Part shown: one piece after another, positions 1 through 9,095 of the stretch | Layout of the letters: every line of letters starts with the position of its first letter | How positions within the stretch are numbered: the first letter of the stretch is position 1 | Assembly: GCF_005502435.1 (NCBI RefSeq) | Contig: NZ_SCOU01000002.1 | Span: 1-64,000, forward strand | Length of the DNA stretch: 64,000 bases | Direction: 5' to 3' | Origin: Methylobacillus flagellatus | GTDB taxonomy: Bacteria; Pseudomonadota; Gammaproteobacteria; Burkholderiales; Methylophilaceae | Program-made: the position numbers and the translations under genes | Notes under the pieces: generated by a model | Told to the model about the DNA's origin: nothing | What the model saw: the letters and a program-made list of their open reading frames with translations, nothing else | Databases searched by the model: none

Positions 1-193
1 GCAAGTTATAGGGGGCGGGTGGGGTGTCGCTGTTGCTGGCTTGCCATTCCAGCTCCATCATTCTGGGCAGTCGATGGATCACCACGTTCAGGAAGCTGCC
101 GACCAGCAGGCCGATCAGGCTGGAAATCAATAGCAGGGCTGGCAAGTGGGTGTTAAGGTCAGACACGAGTTGGGCGTAGCTGGCGAAGGGCAT
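1..193 (-). CDS. pilD: Type IV prepilin peptidase PilD, N-terminal part (runs off window)
   Basis: Reading the minus strand from an ATG at 193 gives about 64 residues before the window edge. They contain a hydrophobic segment followed by [19 protein letters not shown], the conserved start of the PilD/GspO family. The family is an inner-membrane aspartic peptidase that cleaves and N-methylates type IV pilins and type II secretion pseudopilins. The cysteine motif and catalytic aspartates would lie beyond position 1, so completeness cannot be judged. Identification rests on the N-terminal signature alone, which is distinctive. Confidence 0.88.
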   Translation of the reverse strand, partial: MPFASYAQLVSDLNTHLPALLLISSLIGLLVGSFLNVVIHRLPRMMELEWQASNSDTPPAPYNL

Positions 194-407
194 GACGTCG
201 TATCAGCGGAAGTGGATTGATTTTTGCATCATCGCACCGATAAACAGGTGTCGCAACGAAAGATGATGAAAGATGCGCTGCCACCCTTGAAACAGGCACT
301 ATCGGCATCAACTAACTGTCAACAGCAGAGTGTTTATTACAAACCAGTTATCGATTAAGTCGTTTTTTATGATCATGTATGTAGCGCCAACCAAGGAGAC
401 CAGCACC

Positions 408-728
408 ATGTTAGCCAATGAGCATCAGCAACTGTGGGACACGCCGGTGGTCTGCCGTGTGGAAGTGGATCTGCCAGGCTGGCTGGAACAGCTGACCGGG
501 CGTGCTAACTGGGAGCTTTTTGCCGAAGAGGAAGATGACGCGTTCGTGGGCTTTGCCATGCGTCAGGGGCAGCAGTTGGCGGAGATCCGCCTTTATCACA
601 GCGGCTATGCCGTGGTGGATGTGGATGGCGAGTCTTTATTCGACGGCAGCCTCACTGCGGGCACCAGTGACTGGGCGCACCTTAGTTATTATCAGGCCGA
701 CAGCGGCGAGCCTATCGTGCTGAACTAA
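408..728 (+). CDS. Hypothetical protein, about 106 aa
   Basis: The ATG at 408 is preceded by AAGGAG (393-398) at 9 nt spacing. I prefer it to upstream in-frame starts near 330 and 372, which lack a ribosome binding site. The product is acidic and soluble, with no signal peptide, membrane segment or cysteine cluster. The C-terminal half has alternating hydrophobic stretches that suggest beta strands. I do not recognise the family. It stands alone between divergent pilD and convergent ispB, so the context gives no functional hint. Confidence 0.7.
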   Translation: MLANEHQQLWDTPVVCRVEVDLPGWLEQLTGRANWELFAEEEDDAFVGFAMRQGQQLAEIRLYHSGYAVVDVDGESLFDGSLTAGTSDWAHLSYYQADSGEPIVLN

Positions 729-833
729 CTTTAGTCGATTTGAAGCATAGCGTTGACGCATCGATTTGGTGCGTTAAAGCATGCGGTGCGAGAGGACGTG
801 GCGCTGGATTTCCTGGTGGCTGGATTTCTGATG

Positions 834-1841
834 CTAGTGATCGCGGCTGACAGCAAATTCGGCCAGTTGCAGCATCGCATCACGGTAAGCCGAGGCGGGT
901 AGGTGCTGTATGCAGGCGCACGCCTGTTCTGCTTCCTTCTGCGCCACGGCACGTGCATGCGCCAATGCGCCGGTTTCCTGCACTGCTTGCAGCACGGCCG
1001 TCAGCTGTTCCAGTCCGCCTTGTTCGATGGCGTTGCGTACCAGTTCACGCTGCACGCTGTTGCCGTGCTGGATCACATACAGCAGCGGTAGCGTGGGTTT
1101 GCCTTCTGCCAGATCGTCACCGAGGTTCTTGCCGATCTCGTCCGGGTCGCCACTCAAGTCCAGCACATCATCGATCAGCTGGAATGCCGTGCCCAGGTGC
1201 ATGCCATAGTCGGCCAGCGCTTGCTGGTCCTGCGCGCTGGCACCGGCAGTCAGAGCGCCCAGGCGCGTCGCCGCTTCGAATAGCTTGGCTGTCTTGTAGT
1301 GGATGACCTTGAGGTAATCGGCCTCGCTGATGCTGGCGTCATTGCAGTTGAGCAGCTGCAATACCTCGCCCTCGGCGATGATGTTGGTCGCTTCCGCCAG
1401 GATCTGCATCACCTGCATGTTGCCTACGCCTACCATCATCTGGAACGCACGCGAATAGACGAAATCACCGACCAGTACACTGGCGGCGTTACCGAACAGG
1501 CTGTTGGCGGTCTCGCGACCGCGGCGCAGGCTGGATTCATCCACCACATCATCATGCAGCAGTGTGGCGGTATGGATGAACTCCACCACTGCCGCCAGGG
1601 TGTGTTGTTGCTCGGTGATGTGGCCGAATGCGCCTGCACTCAGCAGCACCAGGGCAGGCCGCAGGCGTTTGCCGCCACTGTGGATGATGTAGTCAGCAAC
1701 TTGTCTGACCAGCACGACCTCGGAATGCAGGGAAAGGCGGATGACGCGATCAACAGCCGCCATGTCGTCAGCGACGCAGGCGTTAATAGGGGCTAGGGAC
1801 ACGATAACGACAGCCTGAAATAAGTATCCGGATTTTACCAC
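834..1841 (-). CDS. ispB: Octaprenyl diphosphate synthase
   Basis: Trans-polyprenyl diphosphate synthase that extends farnesyl diphosphate with isopentenyl diphosphate to make the ubiquinone side chain. Visible motifs are GGKRLRP (residues 56-62), the first aspartate-rich motif DDVVD (97-101, followed by RRGR) and the second, DDVLD, near residue 217. At up to 335 residues it is slightly longer than usual. The first codon is a GTG at 1841; another GTG at 1802 would give a 322-residue protein closer to the family length and is equally plausible. It is divergent from rplU-rpmA, the classic proteobacterial arrangement. Confidence 0.95.
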   Translation of the reverse strand: MVKSGYLFQAVVIVSLAPINACVADDMAAVDRVIRLSLHSEVVLVRQVADYIIHSGGKRLRPALVLLSAGAFGHITEQQHTLAAVVEFIHTATLLHDDVVDESSLRRGRETANSLFGNAASVLVGDFVYSRAFQMMVGVGNMQVMQILAEATNIIAEGEVLQLLNCNDASISEADYLKVIHYKTAKLFEAATRLGALTAGASAQDQQALADYGMHLGTAFQLIDDVLDLSGDPDEIGKNLGDDLAEGKPTLPLLYVIQHGNSVQRELVRNAIEQGGLEQLTAVLQAVQETGALAHARAVAQKEAEQACACIQHLPASAYRDAMLQLAEFAVSRDH

Positions 1842-2013
1842 AGCGCTTTGCTGCTCATCGGGCTTGCTGATCCGGCGGCTGAGGCATGTGGCGGCAAGCG
1901 CCTACCTAGGTTGACTTGTGCGCTATCTGCAGGTGTAATCGAGCTTGTTGCGGGCGCGCTGGATGGCCCCGCAGTTCGTGCAGCGTCACGGCAAATTATC
2001 TGTACAAAGCCGT

Positions 2014-2041
2014 TTGCTTTGCCGCGTAGTTTGCGTATAAT
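2014..2041 (+). promoter_or_regulatory. Sigma-70 promoter of rplU-rpmA
   Basis: TTGCTT at 2014-2019 and a perfect TATAAT at 2036-2041 are separated by 16 bp. They lie 40 bp upstream of the rplU start in the ispB-rplU divergent gap, as expected for a strong ribosomal protein promoter. Read from sequence only. Confidence 0.75.
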
Positions 2042-2080
2042 GCGCGATTCATTTGAATGCGTAGCAAACGAGGCATAACC

Positions 2081-2428
2081 ATGTATGCAGTCATCAAGAC
2101 CGGCGGCAAGCAGTACCGTGTAGTCGCTGGCGAAAGATTAAAAGTAGAAAAACTGATCGGTGAAGTCGGCAGCGACATCACGATCGACCAAGTGTTGATG
2201 CTGGCTGACGGCGAGAACGTCACCATCGGCGCACCTCTGATTGCTGGCGCAAGCGTGCAAGCCAAGGTGCTGTCCCACGGCCGTGGCGACAAGGTGATGA
2301 TCTTCAAGATGCGTCGTCGTAAGCACTACCGCAAGACGCAAGGTCATCGTCAGGACTACACCGAAATCCAAATCGGCGATATCGCGACCAAGCCAGCCAA
2401 AGCGGCCAAGGCTAAAGCGGCAGAATAA
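2081..2428 (+). CDS. rplU: 50S ribosomal protein L21
   Basis: L21 binds 23S rRNA in the large subunit with L20. The start [14 protein letters not shown] is the family signature, which fixes the ATG at 2081 rather than an in-frame codon 24 nt upstream. The basic [17 protein letters not shown] block near residues 72-88 is the conserved RNA-binding region. At 115 residues it carries a short Ala/Lys-rich tail beyond the usual 103 residues. It is followed after 10 nt by rpmA in one operon, behind a clear promoter. Confidence 0.98.
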   Translation: MYAVIKTGGKQYRVVAGERLKVEKLIGEVGSDITIDQVLMLADGENVTIGAPLIAGASVQAKVLSHGRGDKVMIFKMRRRKHYRKTQGHRQDYTEIQIGDIATKPAKAAKAKAAE

Positions 2429-2438
2429 GGGGTAAAGC

Positions 2439-2696
2439 ATGGCACACAAAAAAGCAGGTGGTAGTTCCCGTAACGGTCGCGATTCAGAATCGAAGCGACT
2501 GGGTGTAAAAGCCTACGGTGAGCAAGTGATCTCCGCGGGCAGCATCATCGTTCGTCAACGTGGCACCCGTATGCACGCAGGCGAAAACGTCGGCATGGGC
2601 AAGGATCACACCTTGTTCGCCAAGGTTGACGGCAAGGTGAGCTTCACGGTCAAGGGCGCCCTGCGTCGCAAGCTGGTCAGCATCATCCCAGTCTGA
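2439..2696 (+). CDS. rpmA: 50S ribosomal protein L27
   Basis: The N-terminus [20 protein letters not shown] is the L27 signature; its flexible tail reaches the peptidyl transferase centre. The length of 85 residues is canonical. It starts 10 nt after rplU and ends just before a rho-independent terminator at 2717-2747, which separates it from obgE. Confidence 0.98.
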   Translation: MAHKKAGGSSRNGRDSESKRLGVKAYGEQVISAGSIIVRQRGTRMHAGENVGMGKDHTLFAKVDGKVSFTVKGALRRKLVSIIPV

Positions 2697-2716
2697 TACG
2701 CGGCGTATCGCGCAGC

Positions 2717-2747
2717 AAAAGCCCTATCGCATCGGTAGGGCTTTTTT
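2717..2747 (+). terminator. Rho-independent terminator after rpmA
   Basis: GCCCTA (2721-2726) pairs with TAGGGC (2736-2741), extended by inner pairs, and is followed by TTTTTT. The preceding AAAA lengthens the stem. It closes the rplU-rpmA transcript. Confidence 0.85.
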
Positions 2748-2775
2748 CTTTTAGCCCCTATAATCCGGGCATTAG

Positions 2776-4966
<2,191 letters not shown>

Positions 4967-4977
4967 AAGGGCATGCC

Positions 4978-5472
4978 ATGACACAACAACAAGCCGCAGT
5001 GGCCATCATCATGGGTTCCGACAGTGACTGGCCAGTCATGAAAGCGGCCGCACAGACCCTGACAGATTTCGGTGTGAGTTACGAAGCGCGCGTGGTGTCT
5101 GCGCACCGCACGCCGGACCTGATGTTCAGTTTTGCCGAGACAGCCGTCGCCAACGGGTTCAAGGTCATCATCGCCGGTGCTGGTGGCGCCGCCCATTTGC
5201 CGGGCATGGTGGCCGCCAAGACCACCTTGCCGGTATTGGGCGTCCCAGTGCCCAGCAAACATCTGCAAGGGCAGGATTCGCTGCTTTCCATCGTGCAGAT
5301 GCCACGTGGCGTGCCGGTGGCGACTTTTGCGATCGGTGAGGCAGGCGCTGCCAATGCCGGCATCTTTGCCGCTTCCATTCTGGCGCTGACCGATGCTGCG
5401 CTGGCACAGAAGCTGGTGGATTTTCGCAACCGTCAGGCCGAAAAAGTCCTGGCCATGCAGCTGCCGGAATAA
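4978..5472 (+). CDS. purE: N5-carboxyaminoimidazole ribonucleotide mutase
   Basis: Class I PurE, which converts N5-CAIR to CAIR in purine synthesis, paired with purK downstream. The GSDSDWPVM motif near residue 12, SAHRTPD, and a [11 protein letters not shown] loop are all present. The length of 164 residues is normal. It starts 11 nt after proB and is probably co-transcribed with it. The usual tight purE-purK junction is broken here by a 25-bp tandem repeat. Confidence 0.97.
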   Translation: MTQQQAAVAIIMGSDSDWPVMKAAAQTLTDFGVSYEARVVSAHRTPDLMFSFAETAVANGFKVIIAGAGGAAHLPGMVAAKTTLPVLGVPVPSKHLQGQDSLLSIVQMPRGVPVATFAIGEAGAANAGIFAASILALTDAALAQKLVDFRNRQAEKVLAMQLPE

Positions 5473-5485
5473 GCGCCGGCTGCTT

Positions 5486-5610
5486 GTAGTCGCGTAAGCG
5501 CTGGCCGTACGTAGACGCGTAAGCGCTAGATCTTTGTAGTCGCGTAAGCGCTGGCCGTACTTAAACGTGTAAGCGTTAGATCTTTGTAGACGCGTAAGCG
5601 ATTCTTTCTG
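5486..5610. repeat. 25-bp tandem repeat, five units, between purE and purK
   Basis: Five consecutive 25-bp units begin at 5486, 5511, 5536, 5561 and 5586. Each starts with GTAGTCGCGTAAGCGCT or a close variant. Tails alternate between GGCCGTAC (units 1 and 3) and AGATCTTT (units 2 and 4), so there is a 50-bp super-period and units 1-2 resemble units 3-4. Unit 4 is the most diverged; the last unit has a different tail. There are no unique spacers, so this is not a CRISPR array. Confidence 0.9.
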
Positions 5611-5635
5611 AACATCGCCTGATTTGAATGGAGAT

Positions 5636-6775
5636 ATGTTGAGCAAGCCGATGATTCTTCCGCCCGCGATGTTGGGCATGCTGGGTGGCGGTCAACTGGG
5701 CCGCTATTTCGTCATTGCGGCACACGAGCTAGGCTACAAGGTGACGGTGCTGGACCCGGATACCAATAGCCCGGCGGGCCGCATTGCCGATGTGCATCTG
5801 TGCAGCGCTTATGACGATGCGGCGGCGCTGGCCAGCATGGCCGAGACCTGTGCCGCGATCACCACCGAGTTCGAGAACGTGCCTGCGGCGACGCTGGACT
5901 TCCTGGCCCAGACCCGCACCGTGCGCCCATCGGCCAGCGCGGTGGCGATTGCCCAGCACCGCGTATTGGAGAAGCAGTTCGTGCGCGATGCCGGCTTGCC
6001 GGTCGCGCCGTTCGCCGTGATCAATACTGCACAAGACCTGCCTGCGGACGACAGTGGCTTGTATCCGGCCATCCTCAAGGTGGCGCGCTTCGGTTACGAC
6101 GGCAAGGGGCAAGCCCGGGTTGCCGATGCGGCGGCGGCCGCTGCGGCGTTCGAACAGTTCGGCACGCAGACCTGCGTGCTGGAAAAGATGCTTACTCTGG
6201 ATGCCGAAGTGTCCGTGGTGCTGGCGCGTGATGCTGATGGTCATATCGTCACTTTCCCGGTGGTGGAGAACAGCCACCTCAACGGTATCCTCGATATCAG
6301 CATCGCCCCTGCCCGCATCAGTGACGTGCTCAAAGCCAAGGCACAAGCCCTGGCAACACAGTTGGCGCAAAAGCTGGCTTACGAAGGCGTGCTGGCGGTG
6401 GAGTTCTTTATCAGTGAGGGCAAGCTGCTGGTCAACGAGATGGCACCTCGCCCACATAACTCCGGCCATTACACCATCGATGCCTGCGTGACCAATCAGT
6501 TCGAACAACAGGTGCGTGCCTTGACCGGATTGCCTCTGGGTGACGCACGTCAGCATAGTGCTGCCGTCATGGTGAACATTCTGGGTGATATCTGGCAGGA
6601 CGGCGAGCCGGCCTGGTCCAAAGCCACAGCACACACAGCGCTGAAATTGCATCTCTACGGCAAACATGAAGCCAGACCGGGGCGCAAGATGGGGCATTTC
6701 ACCACGCTGGCCGCCGACCGGGACAGTGCGCACAATCAGGCGCTGATCGCGCGTTCGGAGCTGGGGATCGGTTAA
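5636..6775 (+). CDS. purK: N5-carboxyaminoimidazole ribonucleotide synthase
   Basis: ATP-grasp enzyme that carboxylates AIR to N5-CAIR. The protein opens with MLGMLGGGQLGRYF and contains the conserved VNEMAPRPHNSGHYTIDAC motif near residue 270. The start is uncertain: TTG 5624, ATG 5636 and ATG 5651 are all in frame, and GGAG at 5630-5633 lies too close to 5636 to be an ideal binding site. It forms a pair with purE despite the repeat between them, and ends before a long bidirectional hairpin. Confidence 0.95.
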   Translation: MLSKPMILPPAMLGMLGGGQLGRYFVIAAHELGYKVTVLDPDTNSPAGRIADVHLCSAYDDAAALASMAETCAAITTEFENVPAATLDFLAQTRTVRPSASAVAIAQHRVLEKQFVRDAGLPVAPFAVINTAQDLPADDSGLYPAILKVARFGYDGKGQARVADAAAAAAAFEQFGTQTCVLEKMLTLDAEVSVVLARDADGHIVTFPVVENSHLNGILDISIAPARISDVLKAKAQALATQLAQKLAYEGVLAVEFFISEGKLLVNEMAPRPHNSGHYTIDACVTNQFEQQVRALTGLPLGDARQHSAAVMVNILGDIWQDGEPAWSKATAHTALKLHLYGKHEARPGRKMGHFTTLAADRDSAHNQALIARSELGIG

Positions 6776-6857
6776 GCTGGCACGCCAGCGACATTGCCCA
6801 TCAAACCTGACTCCAAAGCTGACTCAACGCGCAGGTGCTCAAGACTTTAGCCTAGCG

Positions 6858-6898
6858 CCAAATGAAAAACGCCCCGCAATGGGGCGTTTTTCATTTGG
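6858..6898. terminator. Bidirectional terminator between purK and the repeat protein gene
   Basis: An 18-bp perfect inverted repeat (6858-6875 with 6881-6898, loop GCAAT) has A and T runs placed so that each strand reads GC stem then T run. It can end both purK and the convergent gene at 6916-7533. Confidence 0.85.
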
Positions 6899-6915
6899 AA
6901 CGTTTAATGCGCAGC

Positions 6916-7533
6916 TTACAGTGGCAGTGCAACGCCACCCAGTACACCGTCAACCAGACCGGTCACGGTGGGCACCAGGCCACCGACCACATCAGTGACG
7001 GTAGGCACCAGACCACCGACCAGATCGGTCACAGCGCCCAGTGGCAGATCAACTGGCAGTGCTGGCAGGCCGGGCACAGCAGGAGCGCCAGGCAGTGCAA
7101 CACCACCCAGTACGCCATCCAGCAGGCCGGTCACGGTAGGAACCAGGCCGTCAACCAGACCGGTCACGGTAGGCAGCAGGCCACCGACCACATCAGTGAC
7201 GGTAGGGACCAGACCACCGACCAGATCGGTCACAGCGCCCAGTGGCAGATCAACTGGCAGTGCTGGCAGGCCAGGCACAGCAGGAGCGCCAGGCAGTGCA
7301 ACACCACCCAGCACGCCATCCAGCAGGCCGGTCACGGTAGGAACCAGACCGCCAACCAGACCGGTGACGGTATCCAGTGGCAGATCAAGAGGCAGGCCTG
7401 GCAGAGCAACCGTACCCAGTACACCCTCAACCACGCCGGTGACCGCGCCCAGAGGCAGGTCTACAGGCAGTTCCGCTGCAGCGACGTTGAAACTCAGAGT
7501 GCCAAGTACCAGTGCTGAAAGAATCGTTTTCAT
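6916..7533 (-). CDS. Secreted low-complexity repeat protein built from eight amino acids
   Basis: The 205-residue product begins with the signal peptide MKTILSALVLGTLSFNVAAA. The remaining 185 residues use only A, D, E, G, L, P, T and V: no basic, aromatic, sulphur or amide residue. Residues 63-129 are repeated as 130-196 with one change (Leu120/Val187). Shorter motifs such as LVPTVTGLVDG, LPVDLPLG and PGAPAVPGLP recur. ATG 7533 has AAAGGAAC upstream and exposes the signal peptide. An upstream ATG at 7620 has a far stronger ribosome binding site and would add 29 residues. I recognise no family; an extracellular or surface structural role is only an inference. Confidence 0.75.
   Translation of the reverse strand: MKTILSALVLGTLSFNVAAAELPVDLPLGAVTGVVEGVLGTVALPGLPLDLPLDTVTGLVGGLVPTVTGLLDGVLGGVALPGAPAVPGLPALPVDLPLGAVTDLVGGLVPTVTDVVGGLLPTVTGLVDGLVPTVTGLLDGVLGGVALPGAPAVPGLPALPVDLPLGAVTDLVGGLVPTVTDVVGGLVPTVTGLVDGVLGGVALPL
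6946..7347. repeat. Two tandem 201-bp repeats inside the secreted protein gene
   Basis: The segments 6946-7146 and 7147-7347 encode the same 67-residue block with one amino acid change. The nucleotide sequences are also nearly identical, for example the block starting CCACCGACCACATCAGTGAC occurs at 6980 and 7181. This points to recent duplication or gene conversion within the coding sequence. Confidence 0.9.
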
Positions 7534-7798
7534 GATGTTCCTTTTAATGTTGAAAGATAAAATATCTTTACTGCCTATTACTAGCACTGTCGGATGTTGA
7601 TTGGCCCATGAAAAACACATGACGACCTCCTCCCAAAAGTAAGGTCAGGCAGCCAGCACCAAAACAGTGCCGCAGATGCTACAACTGGTCCGGAAGTGGC
7701 GTCAATCCTTCGTTTGGGGGCAATCGATGTGCGCCCAAATCTTGTGAAAAGCCGCTAATTTTAAAGTTGTGCAAGAACAAGGAGATGGAGATTGCAGG

Positions 7799-8527
7799 TT
7801 AAAAACGCGTGGTGATTTCCGTCATCCAGGTGGGCAAAATATCCAGCAGGCCGGACTCGATGCTTTTGTCAAAACCGGTCAGGATGAGCAGACCAACCAC
7901 CAGCAGGGCGATGCCCATCACTTGTTTGCCTATCTTTCCTGCCTGCATGAGCTTGCCGCGCAAGCTTTGCATGGCCTGGCGTGACAGCAGACTCAGTGCG
8001 ATCAAGGGCAAGCCAGCGCCGATGCCGAACATAGCCATCACCAGCGTCACATGCAGCAGGCTTTCGCCCTGACTGGCCAGCGTGATGGCTGCCCCCAGCG
8101 TGGGGCCTACACACGGACTCCACACCAGGCCCAGCACGCACCCCAGCAGGAACTGGCCAGTCAGCGTATCGCCAGACAGGCGATATAGCAGGCTATTTCC
8201 GCTGTTACCCAGGCCTGCAGTCAGTCTGGAAAAGAAATGCTGTAGCTGGCTGGATAACAGCACCACGCCGAACAGGATCAGCAACATGGCGGCAAAGCTG
8301 CGCAAGGTGTCCTGCTCCAGCCCAAGCACGGCGCCGCTACTGGCGATCAGCACGCCGATCACCGTGAACGTGATGGCCAGCCCGGCCGCCAGGGCTAGTG
8401 GCCCCAGCTTGTGTTTGTTGAGTGCGCTGCCCAGCAGGATAGGCAGCAGGGGCAGCACGCAGGGGGCTAGCACGGACAAGGTGCCAGCCAGAAAACTCAG
8501 GCCATAACTGGCCAGCTCGGCTGACAT
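7799..8527 (-). CDS. CcdA/DsbD-type transmembrane thiol-reductant transporter
   Basis: A 242-residue integral membrane protein with about six hydrophobic segments. The N-terminal motif SVLAPCVLPLLPILLGSAL and a later VWSPCVGPTLGAA carry the paired proline-flanked cysteines of the CcdA/DsbD family. The family moves reducing equivalents from cytoplasmic thioredoxin to periplasmic partners. The ATG at 8527 overlaps the stop codon of the upstream thioredoxin-fold gene (TGATG), so the two are coupled and probably work together. Whether it serves cytochrome c maturation or another thiol pathway cannot be read here. Confidence 0.9.
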   Translation of the reverse strand: MSAELASYGLSFLAGTLSVLAPCVLPLLPILLGSALNKHKLGPLALAAGLAITFTVIGVLIASSGAVLGLEQDTLRSFAAMLLILFGVVLLSSQLQHFFSRLTAGLGNSGNSLLYRLSGDTLTGQFLLGCVLGLVWSPCVGPTLGAAITLASQGESLLHVTLVMAMFGIGAGLPLIALSLLSRQAMQSLRGKLMQAGKIGKQVMGIALLVVGLLILTGFDKSIESGLLDILPTWMTEITTRF

Positions 8528-8907
8528 CACAGCGCCTGTTGCAGCAGGCGCTCTATGCTGAGGCGGTTGGTATCACCAGTGCTGCGCCCGACTTCCTTGC
8601 CGTTCTTGAACACGATCAATGTGCTCTGGCGGCGTACGTTGAATTGTTTGAGTACGTCTTTCTGGTCATCAAAACTGACTTGTAATGCCTGGATGCCGCT
8701 GTATTCAGGCATTTTGAGCAGGCTACCCAGGATGGGCGCCTGCGTGCGGCAAGTCGAGCACCAATCCGCGTGTACAACGAGCAAAGTCGGGGTGCCCGCG
8801 CCCTGCAGTGTTTCAAACTTGGACGCCTCGTAATGGCCGGGATTGGCATACGCACTGCCGGCCAACATCATGCAAATCAGTATCAGGGTGCGAAATAGCG
8901 TTTTCAT
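8527..8907 (-). CDS. Periplasmic thioredoxin-fold protein
   Basis: The ATG at 8907 gives a 126-residue protein with signal peptide MKTLFRTLILICMMLAGSAYA, so a 12-nt longer GTG start is unlikely. The redox motif is VVHADWCSTCRTQAP, a CSTC active site near residue 50, and STLIVFKNGKE carries the usual cis-loop region. It is coupled by a one-base overlap to the CcdA-like gene, which would keep it reduced. Target proteins are unknown. Confidence 0.9.
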   Translation of the reverse strand: MKTLFRTLILICMMLAGSAYANPGHYEASKFETLQGAGTPTLLVVHADWCSTCRTQAPILGSLLKMPEYSGIQALQVSFDDQKDVLKQFNVRRQSTLIVFKNGKEVGRSTGDTNRLSIERLLQQAL

Positions 8908-9009
8908 CAGGGATCCCACATCAGGTTATCGACGCTGTTTGGTCGTGTGGTGACGGGCAACCTTACACGGCTGACTCGATTTCTGTCGCACCTGTGTGGC
9001 GCGTCAGCG

Positions 9010-9037
9010 TTCCAAGCGGCTAGCGGTGCTTTATACT
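9010..9037 (+). promoter_or_regulatory. Candidate promoter of cstA
   Basis: TTCCAA (9010-9015), 16 bp, then TATACT (9032-9037), about 60 bp before the cstA start. The -10 match is good and the -35 is moderate. No CRP-type palindrome was evident nearby. Confidence 0.5.
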
Positions 9038-9095
9038 GCGGTTTCATCATTTTTCATCTAGTGCACACCATGTTATCCACCCTGGGTTCTCAACC

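Noticed and set aside
5486-5610. CRISPR array reading of the 25-bp repeats
   Set aside because: Units are contiguous with no unique spacers and no cas genes are nearby.
6862-7518. 218-codon plus-strand frame opposite the repeat protein
   Set aside because: It has no signal peptide and is rich in Gln, His, Thr and Gly. It stays open because the opposite DNA is repetitive; the minus-strand frame has a signal peptide and a binding site.
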